This document shows positions 27,207 to 40,462 of a stretch of 64,000 nucleotides of DNA, in pieces. The notes below the pieces were generated by a model that worked only from the letters and a program-made list of their open reading frames with translations, did no database searches and was not told the DNA's origin. Source of the stretch: Fasciolopsis buskii. Taxonomy: Eukaryota > Platyhelminthes > Trematoda > Plagiorchiida > Fasciolidae. A program made the position numbers and the translations under genes. Each line of letters starts with the position of its first letter. Position 1 is the first letter of the stretch. Where the stretch lies: NCBI GenBank assembly GCA_008360955.1, contig LUCM01005764.1, positions 62,001 to 126,000 on the forward strand, given 5' to 3'.

Positions 27207-30097
27207 AATAGCATCACTGCACATTTCGAATGAAATGGTCGGATTAAACGAAACGACCCGGGATGAGATTGTGTTGCTGCGGGGTGCCAGCATAACCCGT
27301 GATTTACCAACTTCACTTCCGACTGGTAAAGTTCTCCGTGTTTATTTAGTTGGCATATCGAATGAGAAGACCCCTCTTGTCTATTTGGAAGTGATCTATG
27401 GTGGACGACTAATAGACGACATAAACGTTGCGGAATAATCTAACTGAACGGAATAGTTGTCAACACGTGTGGTTTATTTAATGCATCCTGTACCTTGGTC
27501 TGTGATCGCGAAGACAAATGGTCCAATATAACGAGCCACCCATTCTCTAGAGGTGTAATCTGACTACATCAACGACGCTAACACCCGTGTCATCTGCGTC
27601 ATCACTACCAATAGCACCACCTTCTTTGGCAACCGGTTCGAGTCGAAGGGAGGAAAAAAAGCATACAACTTGATCATCATGTGTTCGATGAGATATTACC
27701 AACTGTGCAATCGGGTCAGACAAATAGTGTTCGATTTGGTGACCATCTGGAGGGCTGGGGAAAGCGACGCTGCAAATGGGCGGCCGAATGCAATTCTACT
27801 AATTGCTTGCTGGCATTTCAATCGGTTTCATTCAACCGGACTCCTAACCGAAATGAGGGGTTTTGTTAGTCTTGTTGTTGTTTTTGTTGCTGTTCCGGCC
27901 CCGCCACGAGATCGGTCACGGCAACGATCGGAGTCAATAATGAACGGTCAGTTGGCGTGACAATCGAATGGAAAATAAAAATGACGCTTTCTACGATTGG
28001 TCTTTTGTCTCTGTGGGCACGTGATTCGAAATCCAATTACCGAATAGTTGATGAGTCATGTTTGGTCTATATGTGATGAAAATAACAGTCAAATTAGTAG
28101 TTACAATAATAACATTATTGGATATTAACAACTCAACACTGATTTGCTTATCCCCTTTATGTAACTGGAAACAGTGATGAGGAAAGTGATTGTTTCTCCA
28201 CCCCTGGCTATGACTCGCAAAGTCTAACATATAAACGACATTTATGATCGGCCCTGATCAAGCCGTCAAAATTGCGAATTTTAAACCAAGATGTCACAGG
28301 TTCAACCCTCCCCTCTGAAATGCCGATCACGTCGACATTTGGTACTTTTGTTTAATTTGTCGCGATGCCAATCCCCAAATAAACAACTGTGCAATAAAAA
28401 GGACTTAAAACTTTACCACACTAACATAAATTACGGTATTCTGACCGTAATCAGGTTACCAGTAGCGACTGTTTTGCTCGGTTTTCCATTTACTACTTCC
28501 GGATTGCGTTTTCACGCGTGTGCGGCGAATCAATAATTTTATAAAAGCAAATTTTCCAATCGGTTCTCCTTCGTATTTATCTTGTTATGATTGTGTAATT
28601 AGAAATAAGTGCGTACGGAATACCGTGCTTAGATTAGAATCGCTGGTGCAACACTGGCAGCATTCGGTGCAGACTACTAGAAGTAGCTTGTCTACATCTT
28701 CGAGAAGAAAGCCCGTGTGCAGATGAGGTACTTCGGTGAGGAAACCTCAAGACTAACGATATTCATGCCAAGCATAAGTAGTGATGTTTTCACTTGAGAG
28801 GTGACAAAATTTTGTGAAAGCATGTCCAAAGGTATCCAGATTTTGCGATCAAACTAGTGAAGTTCCGCAGTCATCTTCGTGCACCAGAATTTGAAATTGC
28901 CACTTGTGAGAAATAAGAAATGAATTTATTGCAACTGAACAACGATTTCTCATTCAGTACCCCCCTGGTATCCAAATCATCTGAGTAGCAGAGCATCACT
29001 AACATCAGCAAATGTACACATTCCCAGTCTGTCAACCTCCAGAAACTGAATGTGACCACGCATGGATGATAGACGGTTGTCAAGGTTGCTTTGTCTGAGC
29101 AAAAACGTTCTACGCATGCTCATCAGGTACGCTGCCAATTGGGAATTAGGATTTCCAAGCAGCAATCACTTTATATTTCCTCTATTTCACAGAATGACTT
29201 CATTGAGCTTCAGGAATGGTATTCAACAAGATGAGCCTAAGAATTGACCCCTCGAATTCCTCCGACGTGTTGCTTTTCATCATTAAATAAGTAAGAATTT
29301 GTCGAGTCATCGATCGAATTTCTCCCTTGTTGATATACGGTGAGTGCACTGATAGACAATAGACAAGTAGAATGAGCTTCCATTGGGTTGCGAACGTTGT
29401 AGCCATATGCAGAAAGTGCAAAGTTACCCCGCTGCAACATTCCTGCTGTTGATTTATGCAATGGAGCGCGTCAAGATTGGAAATGAACAAGTACTCTTGG
29501 ACAAGGGCAATAGCGATGAAATAAACAACTAAGGCTTCGTGTTATTCTTGTGAATAATCTTGTTTGGCAGGAGTAAGCCACCGAGAACTAAACAGCTGGT
29601 TGATCATCCTACTCCAACACTACACCGTTACTAGCGGATGAAGCATCCACGATTGTGATCGGATTTTGCTGCATAGAAAGCAAAATCTGTTCATGCATAG
29701 AAGATCAATAAAAGAATGTCGGATATCCGTAGCTGGAATATAGGTTCCATAGTCTGGGAAAACGAATAGCGAAAAATATTACAAGGACCCAACTAATGAT
29801 CGCATTTTACTGAAGTTTAAAAGGCTATATGAAAATGGCAAGGGAGCTAGACGATTAGTAATATCATCAGACCATTTTCTGTTAACCAGATAACCAAGGA
29901 ACCAAAAGCAATCCGTCTTCACAATCCTCCACTTTGGTCTCAAAAACAATTTGTGGTTGCGCTTCAACTCCCTTGGCCCACCCCCCGTCCCAATACAAAC
30001 CCTACACAACAAAACAACTAGCATCACAAATCCCTTCCCCACCCATATTTGTAAATGACTAATCCAATCTTTCCTATAGTGAAAATATTTTGTCAAG

Positions 30098-30113
30098 ATA
30101 TATATATATATAC
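30098..30113. repeat. (TA)n microsatellite
   Basis: Perfect TA run in intergenic DNA, about 700 bases before RTE copy 2. Confidence 0.85.
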
Positions 30114-30817
30114 ATATAGTGATGTAATGGCATGAGTACGAATCACTGAAAACGAGCTTGTTCGCCAACTTGTGTTTTCTCAAACCTAAATTGGTTTATG
30201 GCGATATTTCATTCACATAGGCGTTGTAGCAATGAGTGGAATCTTTCATCAAGAACTGATTTATTGCAATACTTTGTCATCTTGATAACTCCCGGGACCA
30301 ACCAATCCTTGAAGTACTGGATTAAATATGCATTGAAACATGGCTAGTAAAATAATCTATTTGAATAGTCTGAAATTGTGAGACCACAAAACAAAGGGAA
30401 TATTAACGGTAGTCGATTGCCGAGACTCTGGATATAATGGAATCTGCGAATTGGCATCCCTCAGATAAAGGTAGTGAGTCCCGATGATCGCTCAACAGGT
30501 TGCCTATGATTAACGTGTACTACCAAGATTTTGCATTTAAAGACACATGGCAGTAACCCCGGACATTTCGAGATTTACGGTCAACATAGAGAGGACTAGT
30601 AATCAGTATAGTCATTCCGATGGAGTATATATACAAAATTTGATTGAAAACATCCGTGACGCCAACGCAAAATGGGAACAGAACTCCACGGAAGGTAAAC
30701 TGAACATAAACAACGGCAAACCAGCATCACCCGTTGAAATTCTATACTCAATAAACTCAGGATTTTGGATATTTACGATGTATGCAGTGAGGACTGAGAT
30801 CGACAGATAAGCTACAA

Positions 30818-33500
30818 TGCATTCGCTCCTATGAATTCGGTTCCCAGCTATGTCTATCACCGACTTCAGCTAATGATCATTGTTATTTCATTATTAAACG
30901 AAGTATAAAAGTAACAATAACAATCCTAACGAACAAGACTCCAAACAACAGGGCAGGAAGCACGAATCGAGGAAAAAGAAGAAGCTAATTTCCGCATACA
31001 TCAATGAGAAGTCGGAGGCTGAACACCGCGTCGCCGTTTCCAGCCTTGTCCATCATGTGCAAAAGAGCACGAAGAAGCGGTCGATGAGCAGGTATACGCA
31101 ATACGTGCCCAAGCCACCGAACGCGGTGCACGGCAATTATCTCAATAAGAGGACGACTGTCTGCACCCAACACACGATGATGCACTTCGTCACTGCTCAG
31201 CTGATGTTCCCATCAGACTCGAGCAATGTTTCGGAGACACCGGTTGCTGAAATCAAAAGATGACGGCCATCCTCAACACAGAGAGGCCAAGTCTCACAAC
31301 CATAAAGAGAAACATTATGAACTGTGGCATTGTAAAGCCTTCCCTTGAGGGAATGCGGATATCATGGTGGTGCCATTAGTGTTGCGGGTTCGAGAAAGCT
31401 GCTCCGGTTTCCACAATTCGTGATGTGACCTCCTACCCAATACATCCGTCAGGTGTGATCAGACTCCCGAGGGAATTGAAGCTATTGACAATCTCTAATC
31501 GATCACCACAAAAGGTTAATACAGGCACAGACTCCTGTCAATTTTGACAAAGTACATCGCACTTTGAAGGTGCAAACCACATACCGTATCTGGATGCCTC
31601 AATCGCCAAGCCGTCTAATACAGTCTAACGCGTGTTGAATTGCCTGTGCACCGTCACTCAACAAGGCGGTATCATCGGCACACTGTAAGTCGAAACTCTG
31701 ATCCCTGGAAGGAATTCAACTGTACCGTTTAAAAGACCAGATAATGAGTTGTGTAGAACATCATCAATGGCGAAGTTGAGTAGAAATGGGACATAAAGCA
31801 GCTTTGCCGTACTCCATTAGATACGACGAACGTTCTCTAAATCTCTCCATAGGCCGTTGATCTACCTGACTTATACCGGTACAACTGTTTGAGGATCGAC
31901 GCATACTTAGCCGGTACTCGATTCCTCAACAACTAGTTCCATGGTGGGGACCTATCAACAGAGTCAAAGGCTGTGCGATGGTTCACCAGTATGGTGGATC
32001 TGTTGTAACACGCCGCCGGACGCTTGCTGGAATAGCTGCGGAAGACACTGACAACGAGACTCAGCTAAATTGTGTTTGAAAGTGCTTCTCCCAACGTGCA
32101 TCATGTCCCTGCTAGTTGTGTATAGTCGAACCGTCAACTTCACAAATTGTTTCGCTCACACCCAATGCTTTCTGACAGGTGGCTCGAACTAGTTGGGACA
32201 GTTTGCGGGAAATTCCCAATGTGACAGCATATTCTCTCTCCAAAACTGGTTGAGACTACCAGATCTGGCGATTCGTACACAAGCTTTCGTTGAGTTTACG
32301 TCTCGTTGCGAGTTGTGTTTCATCAATCACACTCGCCACCAACCGGGGTCGACAGGTGCGCGTCAAGTAGATGTAGAGCCTCAGAAGTAACCCAGGGTGC
32401 CACAACGCGACGTGTCAGGCTACAACTCACGAAGCCAGCAGAATGCAAAGCATTCTTGATAAGCGACCAGTACTCATTGAAGTTTTTAGGTAGGGGCAAT
32501 GCTAGTTTTTCACTCAGTGAACTGCGTAAAGCTGATAGGCGAGTCAGATCAGACAGCTTGTCGCGATCCAACCGAGTCAGTAACGCGCATTTTGAGAGCC
32601 CACCAGAGCACATGGGGAGACTAGTGCATATTAACGCATGGTCGGATTCGAAGGAAGTGCTCTAGGACGTCCGGCAGTTTTGTAGAAAGTCCCGCCATTT
32701 TTAGGTGATAGCGATGTGGTCGATTTGGTTCCTCCGCCGGCCCGAAGCGGATGGACTTCAGGTGGCTTACCGTCGATTGGAACGTTTGAAGCTCTTACTG
32801 ACGAGAAAAAAAAATAAACTGATGATGCGAACACAAAGCTATCTAACCTTCCCTGTTTTCAGAGCGACGGTGCGTTTTATTTGAGGACAGCTGGTCCACT
32901 CTAGCATTCATGTCCCCTGCTAAAATGGCAATGGCACCCCACCTATTTGTCCGCGGGAGATCGTGCAGATTTGCTAGAAAGTATCTTTGACTGCACCATA
33001 GCTGCAGTCTGTTGGTACGTAGGCTGAAACGACAAACAAGCTGCGTCTATCACAGCGAAGGTTATTTACTTTGCTCGAGCCGCTTGGTGTCCCTGTCGGC
33101 TGTGGAATGAGATCCATTCTAATAGTGCAGCCTCAGCCCCCTCACTGAGCCCCACGACAACTCCAGTAAAGCCTGAATGGGCAGCCTCAGGGTCCCCGGA
33201 AATAGCAGATGAAAGTGCACTGTATGGCTAGATGGGGGATGTCAGTCGAATAACAGAGCCGGAGTGTCGAATGAGAGTCTCTTGGAAGCAGCATAGATCA
33301 ATGACTTCGAAAGGACATCGAAGTAGAAGTGTATCAGCCGGTGGAAGCAGGTTCGGTAAGGTTAGGATGATAACTGAGGTGTAACCCGAGAGAACAGGAA
33401 CAGGACTTGTTCCTGTAACATTACCTCTATCATGGCAGACAGCAATAACGAGGAATGTGAGGAAATATGGCAGGAATGGGAGTAACAATAGTCAGTAGAG
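30818..33500 (-). mobile_element. RTE-type non-LTR retrotransposon, longest copy (copy 2), decayed
   Basis: Minus-oriented element with its 3' end at 30818 and its 5' part near 33500. From 5' to 3' on the minus strand: an endonuclease-like stretch at about 33100-33300 with frames resembling the RTE endonuclease (CCFQETLIRHSGSVIRLTSP, then GLSEGAEAALLEW); a linker at 32323-32613; reverse-transcriptase remnants with a CADDTALLSDGAQAIQHAL-like FADD region near 31650-31690; and the RWLGHVLR C-terminal motif at 30985-31185. Many stops and frameshifts interrupt it. The 5' end is set by loss of similarity to copy 3 after AGTAACA.TAGTCA. The homologous blocks 31077-32387 and 44437-45747 differ at only a handful of bases. 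Confidence 0.85.
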
Positions 33501-33559
33501 GAACAAGCAGTTATTTAATATATTAGATCGTATTTGTGTTTGAGAGAATAGGGAGAAAC

Positions 33560-34020
33560 TTCTGTCCGGAGATCATTCATTTTCATTTTCATGACTGATC
33601 GCCCAGTCCAGATAAGCCTTCTATATTCGAGGATGTTCCTCTATCCTTTGCGCAGCCAATCGCGTTTCCTAAGGCAACAAAGTCATTCCAGACGAGCCGG
33701 TGACCAGATGATCGGTTCATACCCCTTTTCTGGAAAACCTTGCCGGGTCAGTGAAACGCGACAAAGGGCAGTGGCCTTATTTGGTTGGCGTGTCACACTC
33801 ACCACGTCCCAGTGCTACCAGAGGGCTCTTGTGGTATTTTTACCAGGGGACACCCACCATGCCCTTGACACTGACGCTGCTTGTCCGCGGCTGCTTATTC
33901 GGTAGAACTAAGCCTACGTTAATTGCAGCTAACCACCCTTATCCGCAACCCAGGGAAGCTCCCTGCAACATGCAGCTCGTCCCGGAGGAATGTGGTGACT
34001 GCTTCCAAAGCACCGATTGA
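33560..34020. other. GC-richer stretch, possible interspersed repeat
   Basis: Beyond the 5' end of RTE copy 2, this stretch is richer in G and C than its surroundings and has two overlapping plus frames (33591-33905 and 33751-34020) without a recognised domain. Part of it (TTGCCGGGTCAGTG at about 33740) resembles 19870-19885 next to SINE A, which suggests a shared repeat family. Function unknown. Confidence 0.3.
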
Positions 34021-37000
34021 TCTAAACAATCCAAATAATTTTGACAGGTTCCCGTAAAACCATATGATAAATCAAGCAGTTTCACAAAAATGGGCTCATA
34101 TCACGGTCAGAAATGACCGTGATATACCACTTGTTAAGCGGTGTTTGAATTTGATGATGGAATTACGAAGTGTTAATGAACGTATTTTGAAGTACTGTTG
34201 CAATCCCAATTCTGACTTACTAACTGTCCACTTCACTAAGGAAACCATTTGTGTTAATTCGAATTTCGATTGAGTTTAACAGATCCCCATCACACTCAAA
34301 TTCTCTAGTTGATTCTTTATTTCCTTTGAGGTTTTAGTACTTCAAGTCACATCCGATAAAGGTTAGAAGTTCCACATTCGAAAAGCTTTCCACGAACTGC
34401 TGTATGATTCCCGAATAGATTAATCATTCTTGCCTGTTCCTGACGATTCAAATGAGATTCGAAAGCCAAGATTAACGTTCACTTGAGAGTAGAAAGGTGG
34501 GAATGTCGAGTTCTATCATAGAAACGAGACCATGTGTGAACGGTTCCAAATTAACAGTGTACCTGGGATGAGTTATGTGACCGGTAATATCTTTGACCGC
34601 AGCACCGGTAAGCCAAGCGTCAGTATCGGTTACGAATAGATGTTTAACCCAGCCACCAAGAATCAGTGAATGTCAAATGTTTCTGTAGAGCTTGCTAATG
34701 GAAAACGGCAAATGATGCAGGTCAGTAGGATTATCAGTTAACATAGAATCCCATGTATTTTGCCTGAAAACAGATTGAATAAGGTTAACATCTCAATGAC
34801 TGAAACAGTTATATATGGAGCAGGAATGTAGCAACCCACAAGTTGACCTCCGCAATGGTGTTTGGTCTTCAATCCGTCCGTTTTGTTGGCTTGTAATTTT
34901 CAATCAAAGCCATACCCTAACTTTATTTGAATGAACTTTTATTGTGCACAAATAGACTTACTAAACCAGATCGATGAGGTGGACTCGGTTAGGTTATTTA
35001 TGTTTTGAAATTACTCACCTCAAATACACGTTGAAACCTAGTCATAGATTATAAGTAGCTTCTGGTGAAGTTGTTCACAGTTAAGTCCAGTGACCAGATT
35101 GTCCCAAAGCTGAATTTCCACTTGATCGCAGAACGAGAAACTCGCCGCTTTAGTTTAAAGTTCAAGAATCGAAGCAAGAATGACCTGTGATTCTTTTTGT
35201 TAAAGCTGATGAGATTTACCGTTTTGCAGTTTCAAGGTCGATCGGTTCCATATGACCGAATCCGAGAGCTAAATGTTCTCCTATGTCTGTAAATTGGAGG
35301 TATGAGGAAGTGACAGGCTTTCGATATCCGATTACGCTCATTTTCCCGCAACACTCAAAAAAGAGACCGTCTTTTGTGGATCTAAATTCCCTCCGTAGGC
35401 GGGTCACCCTAATTCACACCCTTCGAAAATCGCTTAGATTTTTGCAGCAGGAAGATTTAAGTTGATTGTTTGTAAAATACATGATTTCATGGCTAGGAAA
35501 TCTACCAATACCAAAATTTGAATTGTTTTATGATTTACCTATTTATATTGTTAACTGAATTAAAATAGCTACCGGTATCAAGGATAACATGAAGACAACA
35601 ATGATCAGAATATGAATCAAAGTCGCATAATTGCACAAGGTCCTAATATATGTAGCGATGTGCAAGCAAAATAGTGCATTATTAGTGGGTAACTAATCAT
35701 CCCACAATCGAAGCGTCAAAACTGGGAACGGAAATTTTGAAAGTACAGCACCTTGCATCATCGAATCATTCATTTAACACGGAGGAGGTATGACGGTAAT
35801 TTATAATCAGACACTTTTGGTCGATAGATCACTGTCATTGAACAGCACGTGACCAGTCAATCTTTCGCTCGGCAATGCTTGGAAGGTTGAAATCAGTGGA
35901 TTTACCGACCTGCACATGTACATGCCTGAATTGTTCGCCAGTTCATACAACTGCAATGCAACTAGTATAACTCAGTGAATTACGTAGTCTCAATTATAGG
36001 TTAAACAGACCGGAGTTCCGGTGCTATAAATGTTTTTATTTGAACTTCTTCGGAGTCACTAGCATGCGTTCTCAGCTTATAACAGTACATCATGTACAGC
36101 GTTTGTTGGCAGAATTCTGTAGAACCATTTGTATCCATTTTTCCGATACCGGTAAATACATTCATTTGCTACAAATGTGGATTTGGCCGGTGGTAAGGAA
36201 GCTCATAGTTACTTCTCAGCTGTTTATTTTATCCACGCAAGAAATGTCATTTCGGCATCGACCTTGTTTCCCGCTTGACAATATGAATTACTGTTTTGAC
36301 ACGATTTGTATTTGGCAGTGATTTCCAGGTTCCGAAAAATGCAGCCTCGAGCGTATGAAACACATGTGGTTTTCTTTTATCTCCGGATTGGTCAGTGTGC
36401 GATGGGTAGTGAAATTCGTCTGTTTTTGCGTACGACTCATTGGATTCATGCCCTTACAAATTGGTAACAAGCCAAACATTTGCACAGTTTTCAAATCTTT
36501 TGACTGATTATCAGTAGAGTACATATGGTGTCACATAAATTGCTTTTTGTGTTGCTTCTTTTTGGGCAAAAAGAAAATGTGTACACACGCACAAATGCTC
36601 ACTTGTAGTGACAAACCTGCACGTACATGCTGGGTATTTGTTCACACCTGAAAAACAATCGTTTAGGCGGTCACAGTTTATGATATCAGAGACCTATAAA
36701 GAAAAAGCAACAACACCGTGCAACCGGAGCAGCCATAGATTATGGCCAGATTATCACTACTTACGTTTGTGAGTATGTGGTAATGCGTGGGTGAATGCAT
36801 GTGCAGAAGCAACACAAATGTCAGAATGATTACTTTTTTGACAAATTGCCCAGCGTTCTGTAGCCACTTTCCACGTGAACTGCATAGTCGTGTCGCGCAG
36901 CCATACACCTTATAAATTGTGTGGTTGTATAAGTAAAGACAGACATGGAAGGAACGTACGGTTACACGAACACAAAATTCCGCATAGACGGGCACACACG

Positions 37001-37456
37001 CGCGGGCTCATGTATAGGCGCACGCCATGCAGTATTTAAGACGATGGGGGAAATCGGAGCTGGAATCTCCAAAGACCAACCTGGGACACGGGTCACCGCA
37101 AGCATGATATTGACCAATCCGAAAGCAACGTTTTTCGGGATTGGGTTACACAGGTAAAACGGTGATTGGCCTTTGTCATCCAGCTGTGTCCTGCATGGTG
37201 CCGCACCACCATATGCCTCGGAATCACAAAAGAAATTATTTGACAGCCGGCGCAAATTTTATGGCGGCTATTTACCAGACAATTGGGCGGTTATTTGTCC
37301 CAGCAACTTGAACTACCTACATCCATGATGGGGAATACCAGTGATTCTTATATTTAGGTGCAACAAATATTACATAAACGACAAGAAAAGTTTCTATTTG
37401 CAACAGAGTAATAAAACTGGTCAAAAATACACCGACTGATCATTATAGAGAACAGA
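34021..37456. other. Upstream region of Lbx, no recognised gene
   Basis: AT-leaning DNA between RTE copy 2 and the Lbx start. The promoter and 5' UTR of Lbx must lie here or further upstream, but no TATA or initiator can be assigned by eye. Confidence 0.5.
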
Positions 37457-38291
37457 ATGCCTTCATTTCTGATCACAGATATCCTATCACATGAGACCCA
37501 AACGAACATGTCTAAAATATCATCGGAGTATGTCACAGACCAGGAATCGCTCTCAATCAGTCCTTGTGTCACAGACAGCAGTCCATCACCGTCAGATGCA
37601 TCCGCTTTTCTTGTTTTGAATCGTTACCTGAGCCAGTCCCGAGCTGATTTGGCACAGAGCATGTTCCCGCTGATGTGGACACATTGCACCGAAAACAGCA
37701 GAATAAACAACTCACGAACTATACAGGTTGATGATGAATCTTGGAAGACACATCCACTGATTGAAGCATTTTACAAACAAACTTGCTTACTGATGCACAA
37801 CTCCAGTGGTACAACGCAAGGAAGTGAAAATCTGGTGTGGCCATCTATCACATTTTCCCGTTCAGGCGGTGCTTTTCACCCCGTTCGTCGAATATCAATT
37901 TCGGATAACCAAGCTCCCCATCCCAGAACGCGCAACTCAGCTTTCCATGGCTCGAGCAACTCTAGACAAATTAATAACCTTGACAAAATCAGAGCAAGTA
38001 ATTCTGACTTCACTTTGTCGGATTTCGAGGCAAAGAGAATGACTGAATGTAGACGATCTGCGGTGGGCTATACTGGGGAACATGATTCTTCCACCGATCA
38101 CGCATGTGGTTCAGTCAATGAAAAACCGATACCTCTTGGACTGGACGATTCGGATCACTGCTCCGGAGACGATCAATCTGTTGCGAAAGGTCAGTGCAAG
38201 AGTCCTTATGGAAGTAATTCTGCATTGGACGCACTGATTCACATGACCGCTTCATCAATGCAACGCCTCAATCGTAAAGTGGATAAACCAG
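37457..38291 (+). CDS. lbx: Lbx/ladybird homeobox gene, exon 1 (N-terminal region with eh1 motif)
   Basis: First coding exon of a ladybird-type homeodomain transcription factor, a nuclear DNA-binding protein. It encodes residues 1-278 plus one base of codon 279. The ATG at 37457 is the first in frame after an in-frame TAA at 37412-37414, so the start is well supported unless a further 5' exon exists. Residues 4-10 read FLITDIL, fitting the eh1 Groucho/TLE-binding pattern FxIxxIL found at the N-terminus of Lbx proteins. The middle is Ser/Asn/Thr-rich and looks disordered. Residues 256-271 (ALDALIHMTASSMQRL) resemble the CALEELxxKTFxxLE segment that vertebrate Lbx carries just upstream of its homeodomain. 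A strong donor GTAAGT follows at 38292-38297; reading through it gives only ten more codons and a stop at 38323. The 5' UTR and promoter cannot be placed. The 288-codon open frame is by far the longest in the window. Confidence 0.87.
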
Positions 38292-40443
38292 GTAAGTTCA
38301 TCTCTTACATATTTGTTGCATAATTTCGGAATAAGCTATCTAGCTTTGGTGTTATAACAAAGAGCCATAGGAACATCGATTTGCGATGATAGTCTCTAAC
38401 TAACTTGTTCAGACACCATAAATAAGGAGTGGATTATTTTCGATTAACGCAAACCCGAATCGAATAGACACGAAGCTGCCCGTCTTGAGCCGGATGATCG
38501 TAAATTTGAGTTTTCCTGTCACTCAGGTTATTTGTGCTCGATGATTCTAACTGTCCTCGAAGTTTACTCAAATAATGTTTTATTTTTAACTGAATAACCT
38601 GCCACGCAGTGGTTCCATTTGTTTCACATTTCTTCTATTCATTGTAAATGTCTTGCAGCAAATGCGGTCAAGATGGATTTACGGATTAGCAGTCACGACG
38701 ACAAAAACCGCGGTAATGCTGGAATCTGATGACGTTTGTTTTAATATCGCGAACAGTAGCCTCAGACTACTGTTTGTCGAAAACATGCTTGCCATTTTCT
38801 TGCTCAGGGAAAACAACCCAGTCACGTATTTACTAGCTCTAGTGATGAGGCCACGCAAATGTACCTGGTCATTCAATTTCCAGTCAGCGAGCATGCTCCT
38901 CTCCCCTATGTGACTAATGGTCTACATGCTTCGATGAGCTGCAAACAACGGGGCAAATAAACTGTCATTTGCGGCCACGAATCCATCACTGTATAATACA
39001 AGAAACCATTTTAGAACACCCCGTTTTTTGCAAATTCTTGCTCGAATCTGTATTTGAGATCATAAAATTTGAAGTACGTGGGCTTTATCCGATCACTACA
39101 TAGTGATTGTTGACAAATTTGTCTTGGGGATCCTGATAAAACTGATTTTTGTCCCAATTACTTTTCCTGAAAGATGTGAACTGCTCGGTTTGTTTACTGT
39201 ATCAAAAAATCGAGAGCACTGTTTGGTCAATTCAGAGTTCTGATTTGAATCCAGGATAAACTTTGGCGATTACCTAGTTAAGCAAAACAATGCAGACGAA
39301 GGGTGTTTTAGCGTCAGTCCCGAGTTACAGTCCGGCATCACTATTCAGCTTCGGAAATTCAACAATAAAATGATCAAAAAATTGAACTGCTCATGCTTGA
39401 CCTATGTTTCGCAGTACTGTTACTACCAATCGCCAGGTAATATTTTATCAGAAAGAGTTTCCTGCGACATACGTTAAACGAACACCAACTAGGTATCAGT
39501 AATTAGCAAGGTATACACCCAGTACATTTTTGTTAGCAATCAATGTCTATGTCGTTTCGGAGTCGATTTTCGACGGTTTACTCAGAAGCAACGGTGCATT
39601 ATGGAACCATTTTTTTGTAACGAAAATGCTTCCATTTAAAAGAATTCCCGTTGAAGGATCATCGTCATCGTGCAGGCAACAGTATTTGATTGGGAAATGT
39701 TTTGATCACCAGTTCACGATGCCGTTTATTTCGCTCATTTAGAAGAGTTAGATATTGAAAATGTGTCATTCTAGACAAGCGCATGTTGGATTTTCGTTCG
39801 ATTTCCTGGTGGTGGTATGCCGTTAACTTACGTTTCCCAACTATCATCTCAGAATTGGCAGTTGCCAAGACTGGCACTAACCACGCTCGGCTTATTTTTG
39901 ACGAAACTGGCTGTCAGCTCAAGGTGTACACGGTTTAAATGGCCCCGGGTAAGGTCCCGAAAAACAGTGCTTACTAGACTCTATTATACTTGGTTCGGTT
40001 TCTGTCGGCTTTGGTTACTCCTCATTTTGACGGCCTATAATGGTTTGTAGTCTCCTTTCCTTTGAATAGTTAATGCTTACTTTATTAGTAAAAAGGAAAG
40101 AAGTCAAAAAACCATCAAACTAGTGTCAAAAGTACCATTGGAATTTTACGGATAGCGCCCTCATATATGTAGTTTTGCTATTGAATAGTCAACGGTTAAC
40201 AATAATAGACATGCTTTAGCATGACTTGGGTTTTTTGTTCTTCGAGATATCTGATCACCAAGCCTTCGTACGTCTAGTTTAATATCTGCATAAAAATCGA
40301 TCACCACAGGCACTGGGCCATCCTAGTTATCTGTCGACTTTTCCGCTAATTTTGAAACGAGAAGGTCAGAAGCTTGCCGATGATTACTAACTAGGAAAAA
40401 CAAGTTTTGTAGGGCTATGTGTTAGACATATCCTCTTACCGAG

Positions 40444-40462
40444 TTTTTTTTTTTGGGGGGGG
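40444..40462. repeat. Poly-T followed directly by poly-G
   Basis: Eleven T then eight G in Lbx intron 1. Confidence 0.85.

Larger units (their letters stand above)
22731..30817. other. No recognised gene apart from listed repeats and one unassigned frame
   Basis: Contains the (AC)n, GAGAGG and (TA)n tracts and the 26192-26680 frame. B-box-like GGTTCAACCC at about 28299 and GGTTCGAGTC at about 27635 lack convincing A boxes. Confidence 0.55.

Noticed and set aside
32193..32665. Plus-strand frames of 65 and 119 codons repeated at 45553 and, on the other strand, at 63088-63560
   Set aside because: They are antisense shadows of the RTE linker and are repeated only because the element is.
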